A stretch of DNA of 64,000 bases from Brevundimonas sp. (GCF_013912005.1 NZ_JACESB010000003.1:177207-241206); one strand, 5' to 3'; counted from the first letter of the stretch, positions 9,976 to 19,432 are shown. Notes: a model not told the origin generated them from the letters alone. A program made the numbers and translations.

Positions 9976-10845
9976 ATGTTCCAGATCATCGGCATCGTGT
10001 TGCTGTTCGCGATGGTGTTCGGCAGCTACATCCTCGCCGGCGGCAAGATGGAGGTCATCCTCCACTCGCTGCCCTACGAACTGATGGCCATCCTGGGCGC
10101 GGGCGTCGCGGCCTTCCTGATCGGCAACAGCGTCACCACCATCAAGGCCACCCTGGGCGGCTTCGGCAAGGTGTTCGCCGGCAACAAGTGGAAGAAGGGC
10201 GACTACAAGGATCTGCTGTCGCTGCTCTTCCAGCTGACCAAGACGATGAAGTCCAAGGGCGTCATCGCCCTTGAGAGCCACATCGAGAAGCCGGCCGAGT
10301 CCTCGATCTTCCAGAAATATCCGCGAATCCTGAAGGACCACTTCGCCACCGACTTCATCTGCGACACCCTGCGCATGATGACCATGAACCTCGAGGATCC
10401 GCACCAGATCGAGGACGCCATGGACAAGCAGCTGGAGAAGCACCACCACGAGGGTCTCGCCGGCGCCCACGCCCTGCAGACGATGGCCGACGGCCTGCCG
10501 GCGCTCGGCATCGTCGCGGCCGTGCTGGGGGTGATCAAGACGATGGGCTCGATCACCGAGCCGCCGGAAATCCTCGGCGGCATGATCGGCGGCGCCCTCG
10601 TCGGCACCTTCCTCGGCGTGTTCCTCGCCTACGGCCTCGTCGGACCGATGGCCAACCGCCTGAAGGAAATCGTCGAGGGAGACGGCGCCTTCTACAAGAT
10701 CATCCAGTCTGTCCTGGTCGCCCACCTGCACGGCAACGCGGCGCAGATTTCGGTCGAGATCGGCCGCGGCGACGTTCCGTCGACGGCCCAGCCCTCGTTC
10801 TCCGAGCTGGAGGAAGCCCTTTCCGCCGCGCCGGCCGACGCCTGA
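9976..10845 (+). CDS. motA: Flagellar motor stator protein MotA
   Basis: 289-aa inner-membrane protein with four transmembrane helices, a large cytoplasmic loop (about 60-165) and the conserved DGLPALGIVAAVLGVIKTM helix carrying the critical proline. With MotB it forms the proton-driven stator. The N-terminus MFQIIGIVLLFAMVFGSYILAGGKM is typical of the 285-290-residue proteobacterial MotA. No motB is adjacent; in Caulobacterales the two genes are usually apart. Preceded by the AT-rich element at 9920. Confidence 0.96.
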   Translation: MFQIIGIVLLFAMVFGSYILAGGKMEVILHSLPYELMAILGAGVAAFLIGNSVTTIKATLGGFGKVFAGNKWKKGDYKDLLSLLFQLTKTMKSKGVIALESHIEKPAESSIFQKYPRILKDHFATDFICDTLRMMTMNLEDPHQIEDAMDKQLEKHHHEGLAGAHALQTMADGLPALGIVAAVLGVIKTMGSITEPPEILGGMIGGALVGTFLGVFLAYGLVGPMANRLKEIVEGDGAFYKIIQSVLVAHLHGNAAQISVEIGRGDVPSTAQPSFSELEEALSAAPADA

Positions 10846-10889
10846 TCTCACGGTTCCCTCACGCGTCCTCAAACGTGATCACGCGGCCG

Positions 10890-10914
10890 GGAACACCCGT
10901 GCGTTTCGCCGGTT
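10890..10914 (+). promoter_or_regulatory. EcfG-type promoter candidate (GGAAC-N18-TT)
   Basis: GGAAC at 10890-10894, 18 bases, TT at 10913-10914 (within CCGGTTAG). The predicted start near 10921 gives a ~60-nt leader before the lipoprotein ATG at 10980. A 10-bp palindrome CGTGATCACG (10875-10884) lies just upstream. Confidence 0.5.
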
Positions 10915-10979
10915 AGCTCCCGGACAGATCGAAGAAGCGGGCGGAGGGGTTCGTCCGCATGATCGTCGGAGGAATCCAG

Positions 10980-11285
10980 ATGCGACTCATTTCACTGACC
11001 GTGGCCGCCGCCGGCGCCCTGGCCCTGGCCGCCTGCTCGGGCGGCGGGGAAGACACCGCCGCGACCGACGCGGCGGCCACCGGCGCCGACACCGGAGCCA
11101 TGGCTCCCGCCGACGGCTCGATGGCCCCGGCCGACGGCGCCATGGCCCCGACCGACGGGACCATGGGCACGACCACCCAGGACGGCACGATGACGAACCC
11201 CGACGGCACGACCGGAACCACCGGCTCCACGCCGCCGACCCTGCCCGAGGACGGCGCTACGGGAACGACCCCGCCGGCGCAGTAA
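10980..11285 (+). CDS. Small Ala/Asp/Thr-rich lipoprotein (copy 1 of 3)
   Basis: 101 aa. The signal peptide MRLISLTVAAAGALALAAC ends in a lipobox LAAC (Cys19). The mature part is low-complexity, with three MAPADG-type repeats (MAPADGS, MAPADGA, MAPTDGT) and Gly/Thr/Pro-rich tail. The start at 10980 has GGAGGAATCCAG before it; the in-frame ATG seven codons earlier lacks a site and would spoil the signal peptide. First of three similar lipoprotein genes in a row; each has its own terminator or promoter signals. Probably outer-membrane anchored; role unknown. Confidence 0.8.
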   Translation: MRLISLTVAAAGALALAACSGGGEDTAATDAAATGADTGAMAPADGSMAPADGAMAPTDGTMGTTTQDGTMTNPDGTTGTTGSTPPTLPEDGATGTTPPAQ

Positions 11286-11307
11286 TCCGGCCGTTACGGC
11301 AAGAAGA

Positions 11308-11334
11308 GGGGTCGCCGCCGGCGGCCCCTTTTTT
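11308..11334 (+). terminator. Rho-independent terminator after lipoprotein 1
   Basis: GGGG, a TC bulge, then the palindrome GCCGCCGGCGGC, CCC and six T residues (11329-11334), 23 bp downstream of the stop codon. Confidence 0.8.
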
Positions 11335-11454
11335 CGTGCATCGGCATCGTGTTCACGAAGCCGTGAGAAATCGCTTGCGCGTCCGGTCACGTTCCCGTTA
11401 TCACCGGGCTGCGGGGATTCATGACCCCGCATCACCCTTCTGAAGGACAACCCA

Positions 11455-11727
11455 ATGCGCATCACCGCTCTGATCGCCGCCTCGGCCGCCGCTCTGGCCC
11501 TGGCCGCCTGCCAGCCGGCCACCGAAGAAGCTCCGGCCGCCGACGCCGCCGCTGCTGACGCCGCCGCCGAAACCGCGACCGACGCCGCCGCGACCGCCGA
11601 CGCCGCCGCCGCTGACGCCGCCGCCGCCGCTGGCGACGCCGCTGCTCCGGCCGCCGACGCTTCGATGGCTCCGGCCGCCGACGCCGCTGCCGCTCCGGCC
11701 GCGACCGAAGAGAAGGCCGCTCACTAA
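11455..11727 (+). CDS. Small Ala-rich lipoprotein (copy 2 of 3)
   Basis: 90 aa. The signal peptide MRITALIAASAAALALAAC has the lipobox LAAC (Cys19). The mature 70 residues are more than half Ala, with repeating (A)DAAA units, a SMAPAAD segment that recalls copy 1, and an EEKAAH end. AAGGACAACCC precedes the ATG. It sits between two terminators, so it is transcribed alone. Extreme alanine content suggests a helical or disordered periplasmic/outer-membrane filler or structural role; no known family assigned. Confidence 0.8.
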   Translation: MRITALIAASAAALALAACQPATEEAPAADAAAADAAAETATDAAATADAAAADAAAAAGDAAAPAADASMAPAADAAAAPAATEEKAAH

Positions 11728-11771
11728 GAGCGACTTCCTGACCGGCTTTCCGCCGGTCGGCAAAAAGACGA

Positions 11772-11799
11772 AGGGCCGTCCTCCGGGGCGGCCCTTTTT
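11772..11799 (+). terminator. Rho-independent terminator after lipoprotein 2
   Basis: AGGGCCG (11772-11778) pairs with CGGCCCT (11789-11795), 10-nt loop, followed by a T5 tract to 11799. Confidence 0.85.
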
Positions 11800-11829
11800 C
11801 TATGCGCCCTCGCCGGAGGACGTTCGAAG

Positions 11830-11854
11830 GGAACGTCGATCGACCGCGGGTATT
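11830..11854 (+). promoter_or_regulatory. EcfG-type promoter candidate (GGAAC-N18-TT)
   Basis: GGAAC at 11830-11834, 18 bases, TT at 11853-11854 (GGGTATTCC). The predicted start is about 30 bp before the lipoprotein 3 ATG at 11891. Confidence 0.45.
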
Positions 11855-11890
11855 CCTCTGGCCGGACCAAAGCTCTGCAGAGGACACCCC

Positions 11891-12283
11891 ATGCGCCTGA
11901 TCCCCCTCATCGCCGCGTCGACCGCCGCCCTGGCCGTCGCCGCCTGCCAGAACAACGCTGACGACACGGCCGCCGCGACCGGCGACGAGAGCCCGGCGGC
12001 CGCCGACGCCGGAATGGACGCCGCCGCCGCCTCTGCGAACGGAACCATGGCCGCCGAGGCGGCCGGCGAAGCCGGATCCGCAGGCGCCGGGCGAGCGGCG
12101 GGCGGGCGCAGCGGGTCGGCCGGGGCCGAGTCGATGGACAGCCCGACCGGGCGCGGCCTGAATGACGGCGCCATGGCGCCGACGGTCCGCAGCGGAAGCG
12201 CCGCCGACCCCGGGATCGACCCCGCCAACCAGACCGACACCGAGCGCCGGCTCGACCCGCCGCAGAACCCGCCGGCGGGCTGA
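11891..12283 (+). CDS. Small Ala/Gly-rich lipoprotein (copy 3 of 3)
   Basis: 130 aa. The signal peptide MRLIPLIAASTAALAVAAC has the lipobox VAAC (Cys19), nearly the same as copies 1 and 2. The mature part is Ala/Gly/Asp-rich with NGTMAAEA and GAMAPTVRSG segments, ending in a charged ANQTDTERRLDPPQNPPAG tail. GCAGAGGACACCCC precedes the ATG. Family unknown. Shared signal peptides and the MAP motif argue that the three are diverged duplicates. Confidence 0.78.
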   Translation: MRLIPLIAASTAALAVAACQNNADDTAAATGDESPAAADAGMDAAAASANGTMAAEAAGEAGSAGAGRAAGGRSGSAGAESMDSPTGRGLNDGAMAPTVRSGSAADPGIDPANQTDTERRLDPPQNPPAG

Positions 12284-12339
12284 CGCCTCCGGCCCGCCTT
12301 TCCGGTTGCGCACAGCGACCGGCGCGCTAGGGGGAGGCG

Positions 12340-14169
12340 ATGACCGAGGATCGCTCGCCCCGGCTGGAATGGGCCGAAGACGGAACGCCGCGCTCCGCCC
12401 GCTTCGGCGACGTCTACTTTTCGCGGGAAGACGGTCTGGCCGAGAGCCGCGCCGTCTTCCTCGCCGGGTGCGGTCTTCCCGAAGCCTGGGCCGGCCGACC
12501 CCGCTTCACGGTGGGCGAGCTCGGCTTCGGGACCGGCCTCAACATCGCCGCCCTGCTCGACCTCTGGCGCCGCACGCGTCCGGCCGGCGGCCGGCTGCAG
12601 GTGTTTTCGGTCGAGGGTTTCCCGATCGATCGCGAGGAAGCCGTTCGGGCGCTCTCGGCCTGGCCGGAGCTGGCGGAGGTTGCCACGGCCCTGACCTCGG
12701 TCTGGCCGGCGCCCACGCCCGGCTTCCATCGACTGGATCTGCCGGCGTTCGACTGCACGATCGATCTGGGAATCGGCGACGCCGCGGAGATGCTGGCGCA
12801 GTGGTCGGGAAAGGCCGACGCCTGGTTCCTGGACGGCTTCGCGCCCTCGACCAATCCGGGCATGTGGTCCGATGCGGTGCTGGACGGCGTCGCCGCCCGC
12901 TCCGCGCCGGGCGCGCGCCTCGCGACCTTCACTGTCGCGGGAGCGGTCCGCCGCGGGCTGGCGGACCGGGGCTTCGTCGTGGAGAAGCGCCCCGGCCACG
13001 GCCGCAAGCGCGAGCGGCTGGAGGCGCGGCGTGGGGGACCTCCCTCCGGCGCCCGCCGCCCATCGGTGGCCATCGTCGGCGCCGGCATCGCAGGCGCCGC
13101 CCTGACGCGGGCCTTCCGTCACCTCGGCCTTGAGCCGCTGGTCATCGAGGCCGATGCGCCCGGGGCGGGCGGCAGCGGGTTCCCCGTCGGCCTCGTCACG
13201 CCAAGGCTCGACGCCGGCGACCGGGACATCGCCGCCCTTTATGCGCAGGCGCTGGAGCGGGCCGGCGACCTTTACGCCCGCACGCCGGACGCGATCGCGA
13301 GCCGGGGCGTGCTGCAGCTCGAGCAGGCGCCCCGGGACGCCCGCCGCCACGCCGCGATCGCGGCCCAGGACATCTGGACGCCGGAGGCGATGAGCCCGCT
13401 CGACGCCCCGGCGTGCCGGGATCGGCTGGGCGAGGCCGTGGACGCCGGCGGACTGTGGATGCGCGACGCCCTCGCGGTTCGGCCGCGTCGGATTCTCGAC
13501 GCCTGGCTCGCGGACGTCCGCCTGCTCAGGAGCACGGTGGCGGGGGCGGTGCGGACGCCGACCGGCTGGCGGCTGCAGGACGCCGCGGGCGACACCCTTG
13601 CGGAGGCGGACGTCGTGGTGCTGGCGGCCGGCTGGGGCGCCGCCGCCCTGGCGCCCGGTCTGTCGCTGGCGCCGGTCGCCGGGCAGGCGGACTGGATCGA
13701 GCAGGACCCGACCCTGGCCGCCGCAGTCGCCTGGGGAGGCTACGCGGCGCCCGCCGGGCCCGGCCTCCTGTTCGGGGCGACGCATGTCCGCGGCGAGACG
13801 GCCCCCCGCGTCAGCGAGGAGGCCAGCGCGGCGAATCTGGCGACGCTCGCCGCGCGCCTTCCACGGCTGGCCGCCCGCGTCGCAGCCGCCGGCCCGTCGC
13901 GGGCGCGAACGGCGGTGCGGGCGACGACGCCGGACCGGCTGCCGGTCGCCGGCGCCCTGGACGAGGGACTGTTCGTTCTCGGCGGCCTCGGTTCCCGCGG
14001 CCTCTGCGCCGCCCCCCTGCTGGCCGAACACGTCGCCGCCCGCGCCGTCAACGAATCCTCGCCCTTACCCGCTAACCTTGCATGGCGCGTCGACCCGGCG
14101 CGCTTCAATGGCCCTTGCGCGGCCCGTGAGAAAGGAACAGGCTGCCCCGGTCGAAACACCGGGAGTTGA
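12340..14169 (+). CDS. mnmC: Bifunctional tRNA mnm5s2U34 biosynthesis protein MnmC
   Basis: 609 aa, two fused domains. Residues ~1-230 are the SAM-dependent methyltransferase (VGELGFGTGLN near 58-68; AWFLDGFAPSTNPGMW near 161-176). Residues ~243-600 are the FAD-dependent oxidase (VAIVGAGIAGAALTRAF near 243). In E. coli MnmC the oxidase removes the carboxymethyl group from cmnm5U34 and the methyltransferase then makes mnm5U in the wobble position of certain tRNAs. Length and domain order are normal. The ATG follows GGGGGAGGCG. Confidence 0.93.
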   Translation: MTEDRSPRLEWAEDGTPRSARFGDVYFSREDGLAESRAVFLAGCGLPEAWAGRPRFTVGELGFGTGLNIAALLDLWRRTRPAGGRLQVFSVEGFPIDREEAVRALSAWPELAEVATALTSVWPAPTPGFHRLDLPAFDCTIDLGIGDAAEMLAQWSGKADAWFLDGFAPSTNPGMWSDAVLDGVAARSAPGARLATFTVAGAVRRGLADRGFVVEKRPGHGRKRERLEARRGGPPSGARRPSVAIVGAGIAGAALTRAFRHLGLEPLVIEADAPGAGGSGFPVGLVTPRLDAGDRDIAALYAQALERAGDLYARTPDAIASRGVLQLEQAPRDARRHAAIAAQDIWTPEAMSPLDAPACRDRLGEAVDAGGLWMRDALAVRPRRILDAWLADVRLLRSTVAGAVRTPTGWRLQDAAGDTLAEADVVVLAAGWGAAALAPGLSLAPVAGQADWIEQDPTLAAAVAWGGYAAPAGPGLLFGATHVRGETAPRVSEEASAANLATLAARLPRLAARVAAAGPSRARTAVRATTPDRLPVAGALDEGLFVLGGLGSRGLCAAPLLAEHVAARAVNESSPLPANLAWRVDPARFNGPCAAREKGTGCPGRNTGS

Positions 14170-14173
14170 ACTC

Positions 14174-14581
14174 ATGCGCGTTTCCCTTCTCGTCGGACTC
14201 GGGCTGTCCGCGGCCCTCGGCGCCTGCGCGCCGACCACGCCCCCCGCCGGAACACAGATGGCGGGCGCGCCGCGCCAGTGCTTCAGCATCCAGCAGGTGG
14301 AGAACTTCCGCCAGGGCCGGTCGGACCAGGTGTTCATCCGCGTCGCCCGCGATGACGTCTATGAGCTGAACGGCGCGGGCTGCTTCGATCTGGATGCGGC
14401 CATCCAGCTCTCCCTCGTTCCCGAGGGCGCAGGCGCGACCGGCACCCGCCTGTGCACCGGCGACTGGGCCAGAGCCGTCGTGCCCGGAGCCACGTCCGCC
14501 CGGAGCACCTGTCGCGTCCGGATCGCGCGCAAGCTGACGCCCGAGGAGATCGCCGCCCTGCCGGCGGCCCACCGCCCGTAG
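14174..14581 (+). CDS. DUF6491 family lipoprotein
   Basis: 135 aa. The signal peptide MRVSLLVGLGLSAALGAC ends in a lipobox LGAC (Cys18). The mature part (QCFSIQQVENFRQG ... QVFIRVARDDVYEL) matches the DUF6491 pattern of a short beta-rich domain with two or three conserved cysteines (CFSI, GCFDLD, RLCTGDW). Function unknown. The start is 4 bp after the mnmC stop with GGGAG eight bases upstream, so it may be cotranscribed with mnmC. Probably periplasm-facing. Confidence 0.8.
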   Translation: MRVSLLVGLGLSAALGACAPTTPPAGTQMAGAPRQCFSIQQVENFRQGRSDQVFIRVARDDVYELNGAGCFDLDAAIQLSLVPEGAGATGTRLCTGDWARAVVPGATSARSTCRVRIARKLTPEEIAALPAAHRP

Positions 14582-14606
14582 GCGATCGGCCCCCGTCGGC
14601 GCCGGC

Positions 14607-16748
14607 TCAGCCCTTCTGCGCGTAGCCCAGGCGCCGGTTGAGCCGCTCCAGCAGGTCGATGGCCGTGTCGGCGATCACCGAGCCGGGCGGGTAGACGGCC
14701 GCCACGCCGGCGTCCAGCAGCGGCTGCACGTCGGCGGGCGGGATCACCCCGCCCACGACCACGGTGATGTCCTCCCGCCCCAGCTTCTTCAGCTCGGCGA
14801 TCAGCTCCGGCGCGAGCGTCAGGTGGCCGGCCGCCAGCGACGAGGCGCCGACGGCGTGGACGTTCTTCTCCACCGCCTCGCGCGCCGCCTCGGCCGGGGT
14901 CTGGAACAGCGAGCCGGCGGTGACCTCGAAGCCGAGATCGCCATAGGCGGTCGCCACCACCTTCTGGCCGCGGTCGTGTCCGTCCTGGCCGAGCTTGGCG
15001 ATCAGGATGCGCGGCGGTCCGCCGTCGTTGTCGACGAAGGCCGCGACCATGTCGCGCGCGCGGCTGACCTTCGGGTCGGCCCCGGCCTCGCGGGCGTAGA
15101 CGCCGGACACCGTGCTGACCGTGGCCACGTGCCGGCCGAACGCCGCCTCCAGCGCGTCCGAGATCTCCCCGACCGTCGCCTTGGCCCGGGCCGCCTGCAC
15201 CGACAGCTCCATCAGGTTGGCGTTGCCGCGCGCCCCGTTGGTCAGCGCCTCCAGCGCGGCCTGCGTCGCCGCCTCGTCCCGCTCGGCGCGCAGCCGCTTC
15301 AGCTTGTCGATCTGGGCGGCCAGCACGGCGGCGTTGTCCACCTTGAGCACCGGAATGTCGTCGACATGGTCGGCGAGGTATTTGTTCACGCCCACCACCG
15401 TCTGCTGACCGGTGTCGATCCGGGCCTGGGTCCTGGCCGCCGACTCCTCGATGCGCAGCTTGGGCACGCCGGCCTCGATGGCCTTCGCCATGCCGCCCAG
15501 GGCCTCGACCTCGGCCATGTGGGCGCGGGCCTTTTCGGCCAGTTCATAGGTCAGGCGCTCGACGTAGAAGCTGCCGCCCCACGGGTCGATGACCCGGGTC
15601 AGGCCGGTCTCCATCTGCAGCAGCAGCTGGGTGTTGCGGGCGATGCGGGCCGAGAAGTCGGTCGGCAGGGCCAGGGCCTCGTCCAGGCTGTTGGTGTGCA
15701 GGCTCTGGGTCTGACCGCCGGCTGCGGCCATGGCCTCGACCATGGTGCGGCTGACGTTGTTGAACACGTCCTGGGCCGCCAGCGACCAGCCGGAGGTCTG
15801 GCAGTGGGCCCGCAGGGACAGGGAGCGCGGGTCCTTGGCGCCGAACTTCGACACCGCCTCGGCCCACAGCAGGCGGCCGGCGCGCAGCTTGGCCACCTCC
15901 ATGAAATAGTTCATGCCGATGGCCCAGAAGAAGCTGAGCCGCGGCGCGAAGCGGTCGACGTCCATCCCCGCCGCCACGCCCGCCTTCAGATATTCGACCC
16001 CGTCGGCGAGGGTGTAGGCGAGCTCCAGATCGGCCGAGGCCCCGGCCTCCTGCATGTGGTAGCCGCTGATCGAGATGGAGTTGAAGCGCGGCGTTTCCTG
16101 CGCGGTCCAGGCGAAGATGTCCGACACGATCCGCATGCTGGGCGCGGGCGGATAGATGTAGGTGTTGCGGACCATGAACTCCTTGAGGATGTCGTTCTGG
16201 ATGGTCCCGGTCAGGGCCGCGTGGGGCACGCCCTGCTCTTCCGCCGCCACGACGTAGAGCGCCAGCACCGGCAGGACGGCGCCGTTCATGGTCATCGACA
16301 CGCTCATCTTGTCGAGCGGGATGCCGTCGAACAGGGTGCGCATGTCGTAGATGGAATCGATGGCCACCCCGGCCATGCCGACGTCGCCCTTCACCCGCGG
16401 GTGGTCGGAGTCGTAGCCCCGGTGGGTCGCCAGGTCGAAGGCGATCGACAGCCCCTTCTGACCGGCGGCGAGGTTGCGCCGGTAGAAGGCGTTCGACTCC
16501 TCCGCCGTCGAGAAGCCGGCGTACTGCCGGATGGTCCACGGATTGGAGGCGTACATGGTGGGATAGGGCCCGCGCACATAGGGCGCGATCCCCGGCAGGC
16601 CATGGACGAAGTCCAGTCCCTCGACGGCCTCCGGCGCATAGGCCGGCGCGACCGTCAGCCCCTCCGGCGTCAGCCAAGGCTCGCGCGCCGGACCGGCGCC
16701 GGTCGAGGCGAGGTCGAGCGGGAGCTTCGCGAAGTCGGGAAAACTCAT
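14607..16748 (-). CDS. Methylmalonyl-CoA mutase, large (catalytic) subunit
   Basis: 713 aa. It interconverts methylmalonyl-CoA and succinyl-CoA using adenosylcobalamin. An N-terminal TIM barrel carries [11 protein letters not shown] and [16 protein letters not shown]; the C-terminal B12-binding domain has the ligand motif DGHDRG (about 589-594, base-off His591), followed by GASSLAAGH and VVGGVIP. Its ATG overlaps the small-subunit stop (ATGA at 16745-16748), showing coupled translation. Part of propionyl-CoA/branched-chain catabolism. No cobalamin riboswitch is visible upstream of the pair. Confidence 0.96.
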   Translation of the reverse strand: MSFPDFAKLPLDLASTGAGPAREPWLTPEGLTVAPAYAPEAVEGLDFVHGLPGIAPYVRGPYPTMYASNPWTIRQYAGFSTAEESNAFYRRNLAAGQKGLSIAFDLATHRGYDSDHPRVKGDVGMAGVAIDSIYDMRTLFDGIPLDKMSVSMTMNGAVLPVLALYVVAAEEQGVPHAALTGTIQNDILKEFMVRNTYIYPPAPSMRIVSDIFAWTAQETPRFNSISISGYHMQEAGASADLELAYTLADGVEYLKAGVAAGMDVDRFAPRLSFFWAIGMNYFMEVAKLRAGRLLWAEAVSKFGAKDPRSLSLRAHCQTSGWSLAAQDVFNNVSRTMVEAMAAAGGQTQSLHTNSLDEALALPTDFSARIARNTQLLLQMETGLTRVIDPWGGSFYVERLTYELAEKARAHMAEVEALGGMAKAIEAGVPKLRIEESAARTQARIDTGQQTVVGVNKYLADHVDDIPVLKVDNAAVLAAQIDKLKRLRAERDEAATQAALEALTNGARGNANLMELSVQAARAKATVGEISDALEAAFGRHVATVSTVSGVYAREAGADPKVSRARDMVAAFVDNDGGPPRILIAKLGQDGHDRGQKVVATAYGDLGFEVTAGSLFQTPAEAAREAVEKNVHAVGASSLAAGHLTLAPELIAELKKLGREDITVVVGGVIPPADVQPLLDAGVAAVYPPGSVIADTAIDLLERLNRRLGYAQKG

Positions 16749-18139
16749 CGGGCCGCTCCTTCGGCTTCGAACGGGGCGGCGAGGCGGATCGGCGCCAGCG
16801 GGGCGCACACGTCGCCGCCGCCCGCCGCCGGAGCCGGGCGCGCCGCGCCGGCGGGGGCGGGGCGGGGCTCCGCATCGACGAACTTCGTCACCCCCACCAG
16901 GTGCTCGTTCCCCGCGCCCAGGGCGTGCTCCAGCGCGTGCCGGGCGCGCGCCACCTGCGGCTGGATCAGGTCGCCGCGCAGGGCCTCGACGATTCCGCCC
17001 TCGGCTTCGATGGCGCGGAAGGCCTCCCAGCCCGCCTCGGCCAGTTCGCGCGTCCGGTGATCCAGGAACCACGACCCGGACGCCGGGTCGTCGACCCGCC
17101 CGAGGTTCGCCTCCTCCATCAGCACCAGCTGGGTGTTGCGCGCCTGCCGCCGGGCGAAGGCGTCGGGCAGGCCCTGCGCGCGGGTGAAGCCGTCCAGCAC
17201 CACCGCCTCGGCCCCGCCGACGGCGCCGGCGAACCCGGCCGCGGTCAGCCGCAACAGGTTCGGCCACGGGTCGCGCGCCGCCAGCATGCGCCGCGAGGAG
17301 CGCGCCTCGACCGTCGCCGGGGTTTCCGTCCCGAACGCCCGGCTGATCGAGCGCCACATCAGCCGCAGCGCGCGGACCTTGGCGAGGCTGTCGAAATACG
17401 CCTGGTCCACGGCCACGCCGAGGACCAGGCCCTGCAGGGCGCGCTCGACGGGGAGGCCGGCCTCCACCGCCGCCTTCACCAGGGCCACGGCGCTGGCCGC
17501 CGCAAAGCCCAGCTCCTGGCCGATCGAGCCTCCGGCCTCGTGCGCCACCCGGCCGGAGGCGAGGAAGAAGCGGGCGTCCGGATAGGTCCCGGCGTGGCGC
17601 GCCGCCGCCTGTCCCGCCGCGGCCAGATGATCCTCCATCCTCTCCGGCGAGGCGCCGGTCCCGGCGAAGGCCGAGACCGGGTCCATGTGGAACAGCAGCC
17701 TCGCCCGCGGCGCGGCGCGGGCCGCGGCCGCCAGCGCGTCCGTCGCCGCTGGTCCCGCGAAGCCGGCGTCCAGGGCGACCGGGGCCAGCTCCAGCGCGAC
17801 CCCGTCCAGCGCCCGGACCAGGGCGTCGGCGTCCCGCACCACCGCCCCCGCCAGCAGGATCGAGGCCGCCCCGCCCTCGAGCGCCGCCAGCGCCTGCGCG
17901 TTCGCCTCGCCGGCGTCGTCCGCCTCGACCAGGACCCGGAGGTCCCAGGCCCGGCCGTCGGCGTCCGCGGCGCGCGGCGCGAACAGCGGCTCGACCGCAG
18001 TGGCGGCGGCGTAGAGCGGCCGCACCGCAAGGCCGTCGGCGTCGAGATGGACGAGGCTTTCGAGCGGCCGGTCCTTCAGCGCCGTCTCGGCGAGCGCGCG
18101 CCACTCAGCGGGCGTCGGGGTCGGAAAGGTCTGCGACAT
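16745..18139 (-). CDS. Methylmalonyl-CoA mutase, small subunit
   Basis: 464 aa. Homologous to the barrel half of the mutase ([40 protein letters not shown]) but with no B12-binding domain. It stops at [15 protein letters not shown], where longer small subunits continue into a degenerate cobalamin domain. Probably structural partner of the catalytic subunit. The start MSQTFPTP at 18139 follows GGGAGCAGCC; an earlier in-frame ATG (18289) would add a basic low-complexity stretch lacking homology. Confidence 0.93.
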   Translation of the reverse strand: MSQTFPTPTPAEWRALAETALKDRPLESLVHLDADGLAVRPLYAAATAVEPLFAPRAADADGRAWDLRVLVEADDAGEANAQALAALEGGAASILLAGAVVRDADALVRALDGVALELAPVALDAGFAGPAATDALAAAARAAPRARLLFHMDPVSAFAGTGASPERMEDHLAAAGQAAARHAGTYPDARFFLASGRVAHEAGGSIGQELGFAAASAVALVKAAVEAGLPVERALQGLVLGVAVDQAYFDSLAKVRALRLMWRSISRAFGTETPATVEARSSRRMLAARDPWPNLLRLTAAGFAGAVGGAEAVVLDGFTRAQGLPDAFARRQARNTQLVLMEEANLGRVDDPASGSWFLDHRTRELAEAGWEAFRAIEAEGGIVEALRGDLIQPQVARARHALEHALGAGNEHLVGVTKFVDAEPRPAPAGAARPAPAAGGGDVCAPLAPIRLAAPFEAEGAAR

Positions 18140-18235
18140 GGCTGCTCCCTTGCCTCCTCCCGGCGGCGGGGTCCAGAGCCCCTGCTCCGCCCGCGCGGCG
18201 CCGTCCGCCGATCCCCCGGGCGATCGAATCCCTCC

Positions 18236-18260
18236 GGAACCTCCTGCGACGGTCAAGGTT
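18236..18260 (+). promoter_or_regulatory. EcfG-type promoter candidate (GGAAC-N18-TT)
   Basis: GGAAC at 18236-18240, 18 bases, TT at 18259-18260 inside AAGGTTCTTC. The start point near 18267 leaves a ~15-nt leader with AAAGGAG before the ATG at 18282. One of the best-placed copies of this element in the window. Confidence 0.55.
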
Positions 18261-18281
18261 CTTCCGGAAAGGAGACCGCTC

Positions 18282-18476
18282 ATGGGCATGACAGATCAGG
18301 TGTTCCGCGAAACCCGCGGCGGCGGCGAGGACCGCTGCGACGTCCAGCTGCGCCGCATTCGCGAGGTGATAGCGGAGGCGCGCGATCGCGACAGTGAGGC
18401 GGTGCTGGAGGACATCGCGCGCATTCTGGGCGAGCGCGGCCGTCCCGCCGACATCTACCAGAAGCCGCTGGGCTAG
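18282..18476 (+). CDS. Small 64-aa charged protein, putative stress gene
   Basis: Soluble, highly charged helical protein with the central segment RRIREVIAEARDRDSEAV and the end DIYQKPLG. No family recognised. The start MGMTDQVF at 18282 is fixed by AAAGGAG eight bases upstream; a longer frame to the left has no ribosome site and overlaps the mutase leader. The EcfG-like element lies 22-46 bp upstream. It converges with the methyltransferase gene (4-bp overlap at the 3' ends). Transcribed divergently from the mutase operon. Confidence 0.72.
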   Translation: MGMTDQVFRETRGGGEDRCDVQLRRIREVIAEARDRDSEAVLEDIARILGERGRPADIYQKPLG

Positions 18477-19432
18477 GGGGCGGTCAGCACCGCCCCCACC
18501 GCGGCGATCCGCTCGACGTCGCGGTAGGCGGGCCGCGCCAGGGTTCCGCCGAACACGTCCGGATCGATCTCCTCCCAAGCCAGGTCCAGCCCCCGCGCCG
18601 CGGCGAGGTCGAGCAGGGCCGCCCGCACCGGATCGGCCCCGTCGCGGATCGGGCTGCCGGTGTACAGGATCACACGGCCTCCGGGTGCGAGCCGGTCGAC
18701 GGACTCCTCCATCCAGCGCAGGCCCAGCTCGATGCCGCGCACGCCGCCGTCCCGGTAGACCCGGCCGCCCTCGCCGGCGATGTAGGGCGGATTGGCCACG
18801 ATCAGGTCGAACCGGCCGGCCGTCCCCTTCAGACCCGGCCCCTCGACCGGACAGACCGGCAGGGCGGCGTGGCGGGCGTTGGCGGCGAACAGCCGGAGCG
18901 CCCCGCGGTTCACGTCGGTCCCGATCACCTCGGCCAGCGGGTTGCGCGCCGCCAGCGTCAGCGCCCCGGCCCCCGCGCCGACGCCGATGTCGACGGCGCG
19001 GGTGAAGGCCGGCCGCCGGTCCAGCTCCTGCCGCAGGAAGCGGACGAAGCGGTAGGAGTCCGGACCCAGAAAGACCGCGTCTCGACCGGCGCCGGGCGCC
19101 GAGTGGAGGTGGAGCCGGTCCTCGATCGAACTGACCCGCAGGCTCGACCTGAGCAGATCGTCCCCCGCCGGCTCGACCGCCCGGGCCGCGAGCAGGGCGT
19201 CGAACAGCGCCGGCGGCAGCTCGCCCGGGGCGAACGGCAGCGACCAGCCGAACACGTCGCGCAGCGAACCGGGTCGCGCCCGCTCGCGCCGTCCCGCGAC
19301 GCGGGCGTGGGTGGAGGGCGTCGGCTGGACGAAGTCGTAACCGGCCGCCGAGAGGCGATCGAGCAGCTCGACCTGCGCCGCCTCCACGGTCCGGAGCGCG
19401 GCCGGGGCCTGCTCCAGCGGCTCGGCCGTCAA
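18473..19432 (-). CDS. NPPY-type SAM-dependent methyltransferase
   Basis: 319 aa. The C-terminal class I methyltransferase domain has motif I VDIGVGAGAGALTL (about 147-160), motif II TDVNRGAL and the catalytic NPPY (214-217), as in HemK/PrmC and other N-methyltransferases of amide or adenine nitrogen. The ~120-residue N-terminal part is not the PrmC release-factor binding domain that I know, so the substrate is open. Start: TTG at 19432 overlaps the TGA of the upstream gene (TTGA), with GAGG five bases before it; GTG 14 codons inside is an alternative. Translationally coupled to the diiron enzyme gene. Confidence 0.82.
   Translation of the reverse strand: MTAEPLEQAPAALRTVEAAQVELLDRLSAAGYDFVQPTPSTHARVAGRRERARPGSLRDVFGWSLPFAPGELPPALFDALLAARAVEPAGDDLLRSSLRVSSIEDRLHLHSAPGAGRDAVFLGPDSYRFVRFLRQELDRRPAFTRAVDIGVGAGAGALTLAARNPLAEVIGTDVNRGALRLFAANARHAALPVCPVEGPGLKGTAGRFDLIVANPPYIAGEGGRVYRDGGVRGIELGLRWMEESVDRLAPGGRVILYTGSPIRDGADPVRAALLDLAAARGLDLAWEEIDPDVFGGTLARPAYRDVERIAAVGAVLTAP

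Noticed and set aside
14823-17060. A 745-codon open frame antisense to the mutase genes
   Set aside because: Its product is His/Gly/Arg/Gln-rich with no domain and it mirrors the mutase reading frame; typical artefact of 70 % GC DNA.
18140-18281. Cobalamin riboswitch upstream of methylmalonyl-CoA mutase
   Set aside because: The 142-bp leader is too short and lacks any B12-box-like sequence.
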